Shown here: in pieces, positions 31,164-43,022 of the stretch
How the letters are laid out: every line of letters starts with the position of its first letter
Position numbering within the stretch: position 1 is the first letter of the stretch
NCBI RefSeq assembly: GCF_027595985.1
Contig: NC_073302.1
Coordinates: 279,713,116 to 279,777,115 of the forward strand
Length of the DNA stretch: 64,000 nucleotides
DNA from: Sorex araneus
Lineage: Eukaryota; Chordata; Mammalia; Eulipotyphla; Soricidae
Direction: 5' to 3'
Translations under genes and position numbers: made by a program
The notes under the pieces: model-generated
Databases searched by the model: none
What the model was told of the DNA's origin: nothing
What the model saw: only the letters and a program-made list of their open reading frames with translations

Positions 31164-33420
31164 TTTCAAATCTGTATCTTACGAATGTTCAATGGAAGAA
31201 AAGCCCAAAACATTTTGGTATTATTTTTTAAATCCTGCTTGTGTTAGAACATAGTCATTATGGGTAATTCTTTTGACAATAACATGCAACACAACAGCAA
31301 GAATATAACTTTTGTATTGGAAGAATAGAAGACTTTTCCATATTGTAGCAATAACATGTCCACACATAAAGATATTTGCACATGTTCGTTCTGAACAATG
31401 ACTTCTCTCATTGAAATTCCTCAGTTTTAGATGAAAGTTATGGTAAATGTAACATTGTATAAAACCACACATCAATGGGTGCTTAGAAAACTTGACTTTT
31501 GCATTGAACCATTAGTTTTTTTAAAAGATAATTTGTTGTTTAAGTTTTATATTTCCCTTTATGCTCAATTTAATATGAGAGCAAAGGTTAGAAACAAAAG
31601 ACTAATAATAAAAGTTCTTTAAACAAAAATTTACAATAAAGCATCCACTGATAAAGAACTCACTAAAGCCATTGCTTAACCTGAAAAAAACTGAAATAAA
31701 ACACAAACCAGAGGAAACTTTAGCTATGAGCTCCCTTTTTAATACATAAAATATATCTGAGATTTTGTAAAATTACTTCGTTCAAATAAGTAACTACAAA
31801 ATGTATTGTAAAGAATAAAAGTATTAATTTAAACACTTGATGAATGTTTCTTAGCTGAATGGTTAGCTTTACACAAGTTAACAAGATATAGAAGAATAGC
31901 ATTCAATTGTAAATTATATGTATTATCCAGACTCCTAAGGGAAGGTAAGTATCTATTTTGTATTTTCTTATTACTATAGAGTGTGTTATACAAACAAAAC
32001 AATTGGCTCAGTTTGAATAGTTATAATATTTTCACTGTCTTGAAACTATAGAACATTGCATAATTGATTTTAGAAGTGTGCAGAGTTTTATCCTCATGTC
32101 AAAAACTAATAATGATCAAAGATCAAAATTAAATTTAAAGTGCTCTAAAATCTTCTGGAGCTTCCTAAATGTTCAGCAGTCACTATAACACAGTCTAGTA
32201 ATGTATGTAGTACAATATAATACAAAATATTCATAGAGTCAGCAATAATGATGGGCAAACACCACTGAATTAAGTGTGAATGATAGAATATCTAGGCCAT
32301 CTATAGGAGATTTTCATATCTGCGTTTATTTTTATAAACAATAACAACTTAGATATCAATACCTCTCCTTATCATTACTGTGTCAAAGGGTGATACAAAT
32401 TGACTTTAACAACTTTAATATTACACATGTGATATTTAATCATTTTAACAAATTGGGGAACTGTATTTTGTGAAACCTATTATTTCAGCAAGACAACTTC
32501 ATGAGCTTCATGAGCATCAGTATCATTGATAAATAGTCCTATTTATCCTGTCATATAAATCATACTTTGAGTTCATCTATGAGGGGAGAATTATATGAGA
32601 CTCATTTGATAGTTATTAACTGCAGACCTGAGGTTGATTATTTGATTTGAAACTTAAATACCTGAAGTTACATTCATTTTGAACAGAAATTAAATTCTTT
32701 GTCACAACTGGTTCTATGTTCTATAAATAAAGGAAAAATAAACTGATACAGTAAATATTTGGTGAAAAATACAACAGCTAAATGAGTCAGTCTATTTTCA
32801 TTTGTCATTTTGATTGACTAAGATGGAGTTAACATAGAAAGGCATTTGCTGAACTATCACTGTCATCACTAGAATACTAATATTAGACTAAAAATCGAAT
32901 AAATCAATACTGACAGATTTCACTGATTTTCTTTGGCACTTCACGTTAAAAGAAACTAAAAAAGACCAAAATAAATAATTAAAAAACTGTATATTTTTCC
33001 ACATAACATTTCACAAAAGCTATGTAAGAGGATAAATATTTGATTATAACTAAGTCATGGAAACAGAAACAAGCAATTTTTTTAAAAACTGTGTTCAACA
33101 TGCAGAGTTGCATTGATATCTTACCTTAGACGATAATTATGAAAAAAGTATAGGTGTCTATCATATTATTTTGATTATTTTGCTATATGCACTTTACCTC
33201 TATTGATCACCAATATTTGTTCATGAATCATTTTGGTCTTATGACACATTAAAATATATACCCAAAAAATATTACAATGCATATTGTATACTTTAAAAAA
33301 TCACAAAGGTACATTCTCTATAGTGAAATATGGCATTTAGTTTATTAGAATTTTATTAGTGTTATCATTTATTCCAAATTAAAACTAACATCTAAAACCA
33401 AATAGCTATAGTACATTATA

Positions 33421-33444
33421 TATGTGTGTGTGTATGTGTGTGTG
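33421..33444. repeat. (TG)n tract, interrupted
   Basis: A TG run of about 24 bp with one A interruption. Confidence 0.8.
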
Positions 33445-33971
33445 CTTAAATGGAGATATATTTTGTTTTCTTTGATATTTTCAAGGAATAAGATTGATAT
33501 GTGACTATGTAATGTGCAACATGTAAAATGTCAAATTAATTTTGGATTCTGATTCTATTTCATTACACAATGAAATTAAAAATAAATATTTATAAATTAT
33601 CTATTTAAAGTGACAAAAAACACATTCTCTCATCCTCAAACAGTTTTAAATTTGAGGTCATGTGACTGTGGCAAAACATGAAATAGTCAACATTTCCCTT
33701 TACTAATTATAACCAAAGAGATATTAAAGAAGTTTATTGTTTTTTTTTTCTGTCAACATTTAGAAAACACTGATCTGTAAACTTTGACAACTCTAAAAAA
33801 TATTTTGTGGTAAAACATTTCTTTTAAGACGGAGTTTTTTTACATTAAGAAAAGAAGTAATGCAAAATAGCACTTACCTGCTTTTTCTCCTTCCTAAACA
33901 TAGAAACACATTCTTCCAGAAAATGCTAAAAATCTTTGATAAATTCCAGTAGAAATCACTTCTTAATAATT

Positions 33972-33989
33972 CTCCCCCACGTGGGGGAG
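33972..33989. promoter_or_regulatory. Perfect 18-bp palindrome with a CACGTG E-box
   Basis: The palindrome CTCCCCCACGTGGGGGAG centres on CACGTG, the site for Myc/Max- and USF-type bHLH factors. It stands out in AT-rich unique DNA. A regulatory role is inferred. Confidence 0.45.
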
Positions 33990-34483
33990 GAAGAAAACTG
34001 AAAATATGGATCTCAACCTAAAGCTTACCTAGAATATTTGTATAATATTAATAAACATTAAGAGAATCATCCCTACTACTTCTTAAGCCTTTTTCTCTCT
34101 TTTAGCACCCTCTAGTGGATATTTATAAAAATTCTTTCGGACTGAAAAATACACTGCATTAGGAGTCAGTTTTTTATTTTTTAGGTTAATGTCAATAGGT
34201 ATTACTTTGAAAATATTAATGTGATATTTAAAACAACTATTAGTGATCCAAATGATTATAACTGATTTATTTTCATAAAAAAGCATAGTATATTTGAAGT
34301 GGTAGTATGTATATAATTTATCCAAGGCTATGTAATTACTAAGGGAAGAATCTAGATTTTAACTTACAAAATCATGCCTGGCTTCAGAAATTAATATTCC
34401 CACAAGTACAAATGTTGTAGTCAGTTGATATGATTTATTAAAAGATTCAAATTTGAGTTCTACATATCAAAAGCACGTATTTA

Positions 34484-34738
34484 ATTCTATCACTGTATCA
34501 TTGTCATCCCGTTGCTCATCGATTTGCTCAAGCAGGCACCAGTAACATCTCCAATGTGAAACTTATTGTTACTGGTTTTGGCATATCAAATACGGCACGG
34601 GTAGCTTGCCAGGTTCTGCCGTGCAGGTGGGATACTTTTGGTTAGTTTGCCAGGCTCTCTGAGAGGGGTGGAGGAATCAAACCCGGGTATGCCTCGTGCA
34701 AGGCAAATGCCCTAAGTGCTATGCTATCACTCCAGCCT
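34484..34738 (-). mobile_element. tRNA-derived SINE, long-body form
   Basis: Complete reversed long body (ctcatcgatttgctc, gcatatcaaatacggcacgg, tagcttgccagg), ending tatcactccagcc. Confidence 0.92.
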
Positions 34739-34784
34739 AATTTTTGAAATTTAAATTCAGGGGTAAATTTAAATTTAAATTTTA

Positions 34785-34940
34785 CTACAGAACATAGAGC
34801 ATTTGCCTTACACGCAACGAATCTAGGTTCAATCCCAGCCACTCCATATGTTCCCTTGGGCCCACTAGGAATGATCCCTGAGCACAGAGCCAGGAGTAAT
34901 TCTTGAGCAGACCAGGTGTGACCGCCAAACAAAATAAATT
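34785..34940 (+). mobile_element. tRNA-derived SINE, short form, head truncated
   Basis: Starts within the head (gagcatttgccttacacg). The body has tgatccctgagcacagagcc and an A-rich end. Confidence 0.8.
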
Positions 34941-35174
34941 TTATATATTTTGAGTAGGATGGTTACATCGATGTCAAAGTCTATGGTATTTATGTACAAA
35001 GTGACTCCACTCTTCAATCTCCACCCCTGTATTTAGGCCACCTCTGGCCCAATCTTTATTCTCTCTCTACCTCCCACACCAGGGTTTGTTAATAAGTATT
35101 ATAAACTAAGGTCACCAAGTTGTGATTGAAAACACTATTTTTGCGTTTCAAAAATTAAAGTAAAGTTTATATGT

Positions 35175-35322
35175 GGGTATTTGGGTCATATTCCTGGGTC
35201 TGTGCTCAAGCATCACTCCTGGCTAGCTTCAGGAGACCTTATGAGATGCCAGGGATCAAACCTGGGACAACTGTATGCCAGGCAATGACTTGCCACCCAC
35301 TCTATTATTTGTCTGATCCCTT
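35175..35322 (-). mobile_element. tRNA-derived SINE, short form
   Basis: Reversed pattern from tttgggtcatattcctgg through ggatcaaacctggg to tctattatttgtctgatcc. Confidence 0.8.
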
Positions 35323-35803
35323 AAGGACACATCTTAAAATGACATTTTTTTATTGATTTTGAATTAAGGTGTTTTCCTAAAAATTGTATTCAATATAAAA
35401 TAATTATTTTATTAGGAAAACAAGGATCAAATATATTTCTACAAACACATGCCTATGAAAAATGCATCCATATTTCGATATAGCTGCCTTCTCAAGACTA
35501 CATTATATTAACAAATTATAGGTGACCTTGTGCCTATATTTTTAATTTCCAGCATTGTATAAAATTACATAAAATTTGTTTTGTTTGGGGGCATGTGGTA
35601 CTGTTGGCAGTGGGGAATAGCAAGTCCACAAATTCTCTGAAGATCCAGTGGAGGAAGGAGTGAGGAGTAAGAATATGCCATCTATGTACAGGGCTCCTTT
35701 CGCATTATTTTTATCATGAAATATATGAATACAGTTGTGAAAAATATAGAATAAGTGAAAGTATCTTGAACTGGCATAGACTTAATTATTCTTTTTTTAA
35801 AAA
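35323..35803. other. Unique AT-rich sequence
   Basis: Nothing recognised apart from an A-run at its end. Confidence 0.4.
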
Positions 35804-35821
35804 AAAAATCTATCTACCTCT

Positions 35822-35997
35822 TGGGGCTGCAGTGGTAGCACAGTGGGTAGGGCATTTGCCTTGAACGTAGCCGCCCCGGGTTCGATTCACGGTATCCCAT
35901 ATGGTCCTCTGAGCCAGGGGACCACCAGTAATAATTCCTGAGTGCAAAGCCAGGAATAACCCCTGTGCATTGTCAGATGTGACCCAAAAGGCAAAAA
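35822..35997 (+). mobile_element. tRNA-derived SINE, short form, with target duplication
   Basis: A well-preserved copy. The sequence aaatctatctacctc occurs immediately before the head and again after the A tail, so the SINE landed at the 5' edge of the composite element that follows. Confidence 0.94.
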
Positions 35998-36017
35998 AAA
36001 AAAAAATCTATCTACCT

Positions 36018-36797
36018 CACACTCTCCGCCCAGACGAGATCCAGAGCAGCACGGCTTCTCTGCTCTTTAAAGACTGTGATCCTGGAGGGCTTCTAATCAC
36101 TTTGGTTACCCAGCAGCTTCTTACAGAAATACATCTAGGCTGTGAACTGAGCTTCTAATCACTTTGGTAACCCAGCAGCTTCTTACAGAAATACATCTAG
36201 GCTGTGAACTGAGCTACAACCCCATGGTGACCCAGGAGGGGAAAGGTTTTTCTCTCTTGACTGTTTCGGCTTTCGGCGGGGGTGACAGCAGCAGCAGCAG
36301 CAGCACCCATGTGGCAACCGCCATCTTCTGGAACCCCAATACCCAGAGGTACAAGCTTGTAGTGATGTGGCTCCCAGGAGATCTTGGGATGGGGGTGTTA
36401 TCGGCATGCTCTCTGCCCAGATGAGATCCGGACCAGTGGCACACGAAAATGTGAACTGAGTTAAATATCAGAAACCCAAAACCGAGCTCATTTATTCTTC
36501 ATTCTGAGCAATGGAAAACACATTTCCAAATGATACCTTTTCAGCAGGTTTGATTGTCGGAGGAAAGTTCTAAATAATAATAGTTTTCTGTTGAAATATT
36601 GAGTGTATTCAAAGTATAGAGAGAATAAAGTGAAGATCATTAGCCACTCAGGTGGGAGGTGGGTGGGAGGGGGTATACTGGGGTTCTTGGTGGTGGAGCA
36701 TGTGCACTGGTGAAGGGATGGGGGTCTGATCATTGAGTGACTGAGACTTGAACCTGAAAGCTTTGTAACTTTTTTCACAGTGATTCAATAAAAAAAA
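36018..36797 (+). mobile_element. Composite retroposon: GC-rich repeated 5' module plus LINE-1 3' UTR
   Basis: 36018-36480 is GC-rich with two 62-bp tandem units (36089-36212), six CAG units and a distant repeat of ctctccgcccagacgagatc at 36408. From about 36490 it becomes an L1 3' UTR (gagcaatggaaaacacattt, tggtggtggagcatg) ending in an A-rich tail. Possible diverged target duplication: atctacctc before, atctacttc after. It could be an L1 with its ORFs deleted and a monomer-type 5' UTR. Its open frames are not recognisable proteins. Confidence 0.6.
36089..36212. repeat. 62-bp tandem duplication
   Basis: Two adjoining near-identical units starting gcttctaatcactttgg, with one visible difference (ttacc versus taacc). 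Confidence 0.95.
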
Positions 36798-38426
36798 TTT
36801 AAAAATATCTACTTCTCTATCAAATATCTCTTTTTCCAGAGGACATATTTATATATTCTTGATCATATATCTTTATGATTGAGATATATGATCTTGATCT
36901 TCTTTATTCATAACATTGTAAATTTCTATTAGTTTTTTACTTTTTGCCATTATAAAATTAGCAAAATACTCCCCACTTTTTCATGAACAGTAAAATATCT
37001 TCTGAAGCATTTCATGTTTGATATTCTGAATTTTCTCTGCTGTTTATTAAATCAAGACTGTCAGTTAAAGATCACTTTCTGAAAACCAAGGCAATTATAC
37101 TTATCTTATAAATATATTCCAATTTTCTAAAATGCAAGTTGCCTGTTCCCAATATCTTGAAGAAACATATTTTTATAAAACATTTAAAAATAAACTTTCT
37201 CTCAAGAGAAAAATGTTCAATTGTCTATAAATCATTCTGCAACAACAAAAAAAATGGATACTGAAAAAAATTTTAATTTGTAGTTCAATATCTCCCTCTG
37301 CTGTTAGAAAAAGCTAATGAAAATTGTTAAGCATATATGTTTACTTATACGACCATCTGTTTAAACATTACAAGTTAAAATCAGTAAAGTTTTATAATTC
37401 CCTTCCTGTTTTAAAATTATAAATCCCTTTTATATTTTCAAAACTTCCATTATCTTAAAGTGATTCAAGAGTAACTATTTGATGTTAAACCAACAATAAA
37501 TAACTATATCATTGACATGTTCTTAAGTTTTATGTTTATGTCATATGATTATTCAGGCTTTTAACCTACAAAATGTGTACTACAAATAAATAAATAAATG
37601 AAAACTTCATGCTCTGTTAAATAGGGAACCTATTAATTGACATTATGTTAACACCTTATACTTTCATACATTTAAAATTTGTAATTTTACTTATTTTCTG
37701 GGAAATAATACACAATTTTCAACACTAGATTCAGAAAAAATGTTTTTCAGATAACAAATCTGATGAGATACGAAAGTGATGTAGCTACAACAGCTCTCAT
37801 TGATGCTGAGGGGTGATTTAGCTCCTCTGAACCAGGTGTCCACTGTCCCCTACACCCTAACCTCCCCATGAACATCCCTCTTAGTGTGATGACCCTGTCA
37901 AAAAGAACCTCTCAGACTGTAGACTGACCCTTCTTCAGTGGAGGAGATAACAACAGCTGTACTGCCCTTTCAGAACCTCCAAACAAGCTCTCAAACACCT
38001 CACACAGATTGCAAACCGCAAGCAAATAGAGTACAGCCATAAAAGCTATAAGTGAAAGTGCTACTTTTTAACCAATATATTTTTTAAAGCTGAGAACTTG
38101 CTGCACTTGCTAAAATATTAAGGGCTTTATTGTTTATTTCCTGAAATTATTTTTATGGCAGGTAGTTTTATATGCCATAATAGTCTCCATTGTTCATGAC
38201 AATGAGGCAATATATAACCGTTAATATTAAATAAGTGGAAAAAGTAGGCATTGTTCCCAAAGGAAAAGAGAACAGGGAATTTAAATAAATTAATATAAAT
38301 ATATAGAAAAGGTAACATGATTTGTAGCTCAATGAATTAGACTTTTCAAAAAAAATCTAAAGCTTATGGAAAGATCAATTTTAATGATTTTGCATAATAA
38401 AGCTTGAAATTTAAAAGTTAACATCG
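36798..38426. other. Unique AT-rich sequence, 1.6 kb
   Basis: No gene. It contains a perfect 12-bp hairpin (36861-36893). A less AT-rich block at 37780-38030 is unassigned. Confidence 0.45.
36861..36893. repeat. Perfect 12-bp inverted repeat
   Basis: gatcatatatct (36861-36872) and agatatatgatc (36882-36893) with a 9-nt loop. Confidence 0.85.
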
Positions 38427-38440
38427 AGTTTTAGTTTTTT

Positions 38441-38613
38441 TTAGTATTTTTTGGGAGGTCACACACAGCGATGCTCAGGGGTTACTCCTGGCTTTGCACT
38501 CAGAAATCATTCCTGGTGGTGCTTGGGGGACTGTACAGGATGCCAGGGAAAGAACCCAGGTCAGCTGTGTGCAAGGCAAATGCCCTACCCTCTGTGCTAT
38601 CACTCTGGTCCCT
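38441..38613 (-). mobile_element. tRNA-derived SINE, short form, with target duplication
   Basis: Complete reversed copy. Flanked by agttttagtttttt (38427-38440 and 38614-38627). Confidence 0.93.
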
Positions 38614-38704
38614 AGTTTTAGTTTTTTGAATTCTAACTTTTTAAAGCAAATTCTTATTACATTGAGTTAGAAAACAAATGTACCATACTCTTCTCAAAAA
38701 TTTT

Positions 38705-38754
38705 TATCTATCTATCTATCCATCTATCTATCTATCTATCTATCTATCTATATC
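38705..38754. repeat. (ATCT)n microsatellite
   Basis: About 12 tetranucleotide units with one catc variant. Confidence 0.95.
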
Positions 38755-38777
38755 TGCCAGAAGATCAATATATTAAT

Positions 38778-38850
38778 TGCCACTGTCACAGTCATCTCAT
38801 TGCTCATCGATTTGCTCGAGTGGGCACCAGTAAAATCTCCATTGTTACAA
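38778..38850 (-). mobile_element. tRNA-derived SINE, long-body form, 3' end only
   Basis: Only the 3' part of the body remains (ctcatcgatttgctcgag, tctccattg). It stops inside the body. Confidence 0.8.
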
Positions 38851-39319
38851 TAAATAATAGCTCAATGTCTTTTTCACTTGAGCTCTAGTGTCAGTTGTTA
38901 CAACAGACCAACTTTTCAAAATTTTCCATAGTTTATTATTCAGCTATTCTCTTCTATGATCACATGTGATCACACATTATTATTTCTCATATTCACTTAA
39001 TGCTCCATATTTAATTCATAAATTCAAGTTCAATATTTCTCCATGATTTGGCAATATATATTTAATCTAGAAAATAAAAAAATCTTGATACATATTCCTT
39101 GCCATATATGTAATTTCTAGCAGCTTTATTGGCGTTTGTTTTGGTAAAACAAAACCAAAATCCACAAACTGTGAGATCTACATTTCCTTTTTAGTAATTG
39201 CTTCATAGCTGTTGTAAATTGACTGTGGTATCATTTGTTTGTATTATCCATGATTGAGAAGCATGATAAATAATTCCCTTGGATTTAAAATTTATCCATA
39301 TTCTTATCTTAAATCAGTT
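38851..39319. other. Unique AT-rich sequence
   Basis: Nothing recognised. Confidence 0.4.
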
Positions 39320-39412
39320 TCAATGAACATGTAATGGAAAATAGGAACCCTCATTCACTGATGATGTGAAGTTAGTAAGTTACAAATTTTATGGAAAACA
39401 GTATGGAAACTC
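39320..39412 (+). mobile_element. LINE-1 ORF2 fragment (old)
   Basis: cactgatgatgtgaag and atggaaaacagtatggaaac match the usual L1 ORF2 3' region. Unassigned sequence follows to 39886. Confidence 0.45.
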
Positions 39413-39886
39413 AAGCTCTTACGGGGAGGTGTGGATGTAGTCTAAGAGAAGAGCTCATACACAATACACATCTATCTTTGGAGGTTACACACCATGTCAG
39501 ACCATGAGGAGTACCAGTGATTAGAGGCCCTGAAACAACAGGCCCTGCTTTTTTTTTACACCAAGTATTGAAATCAAGACAGTATGTTTGCAAGGAAGTC
39601 ATTTTTAGCCACTGAATGGTATAAGGGGCTCAGAATTTATTCTAAACTTGCTGGACTTAAACTGAATTTTTTGAAGTCCTATAAATGAAATCTTTACATT
39701 TCATTTTCATCTTTGGCCCAAATAATTCAGCTGAAATATTGCAATAGGATGTTGTGTGTTATTATCATGAACTTAAGTAAATTAAAAACCCTATAAACTA
39801 TATAATTACAGTAGTAAACTAACTAGATATCTGTATCAGCCAGAGGAGATTGAGACTTTGGAAATTAAATAGTTTTGTCTTTTTAC

Positions 39887-40016
39887 TGTAGCACTGTTAT
39901 AGCACTCTTATCCTGTTGTTCACCGATTTGCTCGAGCGGGCACCAGTAATGTCTCTAGTGTGAGACTTGTTACTGTTTTTGGCATATCAAATATGCCACG
40001 GGTAGCCTGCCAGGCT
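39887..40016 (-). mobile_element. tRNA-derived SINE, long-body form, truncated
   Basis: The body from cactgttatagcactc to gcctgccaggct. The tRNA head is absent. Confidence 0.85.
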
Positions 40017-40805
40017 TATTTATTGTGTTTTTACATGAAATGTTATTGCATTGCTAGTGCTGCCATCTGCTGTCAGAGAGCTGTCATAGACATGGCATGC
40101 TAATACAGTAATAAATGAGCCTATATTTGATTAAAGAAGATATAGGGTTAGGATTCCAAGTTAACTCAAAGTTTTATAAGTTCAGGAAACAATGATAGAG
40201 AAATAATACTTTCATTCTCTACATATTCAATGTGGAAATATGCGAGTTCACCTATAGTTTTAGACTGTGAAATCAGTTTGAAATCATTTCCTAGAAATCT
40301 TGAATAAATAACACTGTAGGTTCCAAAGAGGCAAAGTTCTGTTTTGTTTTAATGCTTTTCAAAAATCATCAACAAAAAATTAATGTGCCTTAAAAATATG
40401 TAGACTCTTACCAATTTTACTTGCTCCACAGACTATGAAGTAATTGAATCGGATATTTTGAAATCACATTTCCAGTTGAGAAATCTGTTTATCATTCATT
40501 TATCATCCAGTTACAATTCCCCTTGTCATTCATGGAGTTTTCAGAAACTAATGGAGCTAAAAAAAACCCAAAAATCTCTAATGAATATGGGGACAATTTA
40601 ATATTACTCTCAATTATTAAAATCCCATGAATATATATTACACAAATTATAAGCTTTTATTTTTGGTACTGTAAAATGCTATTTAAAATGTTTTAAAATA
40701 TTTTAATTGAAAACTACCCACCAATGTAATAACTATAAGATCATAAATGATGTATCTCCAGCTGATGACATTTAAAGGATCCTAAATGATAAATAAATAA
40801 ATGTT
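40017..40805. other. Unique AT-rich sequence
   Basis: No gene or repeat recognised. Confidence 0.4.
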
Positions 40806-40990
40806 GGATTGGAGATATAGTTCAGGGCTTAAGACATGCCTTCAAAATAGCTGCCCTAAATTCTATCTCTGTCACCATTACATGGCTCCTGAGCATTGTT
40901 AAAAATACCCTCTGTGGCAATGCAGGTTCCCTCAGCCTCTCACCTTGATGGATGAGTATCAACAGGAACCCATCCTTTTGAGTAACACTA
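40806..40990 (+). mobile_element. tRNA-derived SINE (old)
   Basis: Head ggattggagatatagttcag, then atggctcctgagcattg. The body is strongly diverged. Confidence 0.55.
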
Positions 40991-41035
40991 GGCATACTCC
41001 CAAAAATTATCTCTTCAAATAAAAATGGTTCTGGG

Positions 41036-41078
41036 CTGGAGAGATAGCACAGGTGTTAAAGTGCTCGCTCTGGGGCCA
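41036..41078 (+). mobile_element. tRNA-derived SINE head fragment
   Basis: ctgggctggagagatagcac followed by a degenerate A-box region. It breaks off where a second SINE head begins. Confidence 0.6.
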
Positions 41079-41104
41079 AAAACATAGTACAGGGTTAAGG
41101 GGTT
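41079..41104 (+). mobile_element. 5' part of a SINE split by an LTR
   Basis: The short head piece gccaaaaacatagtacaggg ends in GGGGTT. The rest of this SINE resumes after the LTR at 42293. Confidence 0.65.
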
Positions 41105-42292
41105 TGTAAAAAACTAAAGCTCGCCGAGGGGCGTGTGCACTCTCAGGCTCTCCGGACTTCTCTGTCTCACCGCCCACGTTTGGTGCCCCGGAACGGCTGT
41201 GTGTGCTGTCGGTTAAGGGCAGGCCATGGAAGGAAGAAGGCCAAACTGGTTGCTTGATCAGTTTATTTCATTCTCTCTCCCTGCTTCTCTCCCAGTTCTC
41301 GGTCTCTCTCTGGATCTGTGGATCTGGCCCCTATGGATCTGGCCCCCCAACCCACTTTTACAGCCTAGTTAAATCTCCACAGCATGAGGGGGTTGTGGCA
41401 TACACATAGGTGTGGTCACCATCAATAGGGTAAGGTTCCTTTCCCTTAGGGGATGCTTCTCCTAGGACTTAATTCTCTTTCAGCAGGAGGATCCACCCAA
41501 GGGCGGAGTCCCATGGATGTGTTTCTCTTCTCCTCATCCAGCAAACATATAAGAATTCATAATATTAATCATTTTGTATGGACACAATAAGAGATGCATT
41601 AAAGCTTATGGAATTGCTCTCCTGGGGCCATCTCAATCTCAGACTACAGTGCTCAGGCCAGATCAGTCTTTCCTATCCCTAGCAGGGTCCTAGTCTCATC
41701 ATTACTTTTGGATCATGACAGTATTTGTCTATGATCAAGCTCTTAACTTATAGTTAAGAATTAGGCACTTTGGCCAGGCCCATCTTGATGCCATGTTATG
41801 TGTTATGTGCTACCCTGGATCCTTCCCGTCCCTCGTTGGGACCCTGCTTTTGAGGTGCTAGGAACTGAGGGCAACTGAGGCTTAAGTGGAGAAAGCAGAT
41901 GCCCGGGAGTGAATAATATTCGAGGCCAATTAATTCCCAAGTTATAAAAACATAATATTGTCTTCTTGTGTCTATACAAAAAAGACATAGCTTTAAAGTA
42001 AATTATTCAAAAGGCACAAGAAGAGGAGAAAGGCAATATTAATTCATATAATATAAATTCAGTATCCTAGGAAGTTCTGACCTTACAAATTAGCAGAGTC
42101 AGATTAAGGGAAAGCCACGGATTAACTCTTTTGGGGAAGAGAGCATGGAGAAGTGATTATAGCTAAACAAAGGGATGGGAGAGATTCGGGAACACCTTGA
42201 TGGGTGTGACTGGGGTAAGCCTAAACTTCGGGGAAAACCGGGAAAAGCTACTTGTGGCAAGCGGGGAGAGGACAAAGTAATGTCATCCTACA
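41105..42292 (-). mobile_element. Solo LTR of an endogenous retrovirus (class II/ERVK-type inferred)
   Basis: A 1188-bp unit with canonical ends (plus strand TGTAAAA...CCTACA, TGTA/TACA inverted termini) and a perfect 6-bp target duplication GGGGTT at 41099-41104 and 42293-42298. Six bases is typical of class II elements. An AATAAA on the minus strand near 41250 sets the orientation and is followed by an R-U5-like GC-rich end. No internal gag, pol or env region is present, so it is a recombination remnant with no coding capacity. Confidence 0.85.
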
Positions 42293-42430
42293 GGGGTTAA
42301 GTGTTTGCACATGGCCAACTCTTTTCTTCTCTAGTACTACAGGTCACCTGAGCATTGCCGGGAGAGAATCCTGAGCACAGAGCCAGGAGTAAGTCCTGAG
42401 TACCCTGGGTGTGGCCCTGATAAACAAAGC
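42293..42430 (+). mobile_element. 3' part of the SINE split by the LTR
   Basis: Resumes ggggttaagtgtttgcac and continues through gagcacagagccaggagtaa to an A-rich end. Confidence 0.75.
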
Positions 42431-42572
42431 AATAAAAGTATTTACTAAACCAATAGCCTAAAATAGTTTCAGGCACTGCATTGCTCCCCAAGCACTGCCT
42501 AGAACGAGCAAAATAAAAAATCAGGCATGAATGGGTGATAACAATTGATATCAACAACAAATGATAACAACA

Positions 42573-42814
42573 GTAAAACTATATAGCACTGTAGCATTGT
42601 AGTTCTGTTGTTCATTGATTTGCTCGAGCCGGTACCAGTAACGTCTTCATTGTGAGACTTGCTGTTACTGTTTTTGGCATATCAAATATGCCACGGGTAG
42701 CTTGCCAGGCTCTATCATGCTGGCGGAATACTCTTGGTAGCTAGCCGGACTCTCTGAGAGGGACAGAGGAATCAAACCCAGGTCGGCCTCATGCAAGGCA
42801 AATGCCCTACCTGC
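42573..42814 (-). mobile_element. tRNA-derived SINE, long-body form
   Basis: Complete reversed body. The head is cut at gccctacctg, where a short SINE has inserted next to it. Confidence 0.9.
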
Positions 42815-42834
42815 TAACCAGGGGAAAAATATAT

Positions 42835-43022
42835 ATATATATATATACATATTTTTTTTTGCTTTTTGACTCACACCTGGTGATTCTCAGGGGTTCCTCC
42901 TGGCTTTGCACTCAGGAGTTACTCCAGGAGGTGCTCAGAGGATGTATGGGATGCCAGGGATTGAACCCAGTCAGACGCATGCAAGGCAAACACCCTTACT
43001 GCTGTACTATTGCTCCAGCCCC
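42835..43022 (-). mobile_element. tRNA-derived SINE, short form, nested in the long-body SINE end
   Basis: A TA-rich and T-rich tail, then a complete reversed copy ending gctccagccc. Flanks ctaaccaggg and ctaaccatgg are probably a target duplication. Confidence 0.9.

Larger units (their letters stand above)
31164..34483. other. Unique AT-rich sequence, 3.3 kb
   Basis: The second-largest SINE-free stretch, 5-8 kb upstream of the SLITRK6 promoter. No gene is seen. A TG tract at 33421-33444 and a perfect 18-bp palindrome at 33972-33989 are the only marked structures. Confidence 0.5.

Noticed and set aside
36164..36424. 86-codon frame with a Ser run in the composite element
   Set aside because: The Ser run is the CAG-type tract, and the frame lies in tandem-repeat and retroposon sequence.
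37780..38030. Less AT-rich block that might be an exon
   Set aside because: No open frame of useful length, no consistent splice sites and no recognisable protein.
41203..41409. 68-codon frame in the LTR
   Set aside because: It lies across the LTR's polyadenylation region on the opposite strand to the LTR's own sense. No protein similarity.
41105..42292. Possible retroviral coding sequence with the LTR
   Set aside because: No gag, pol or env similarity and no second LTR were seen. It is a solo LTR only.
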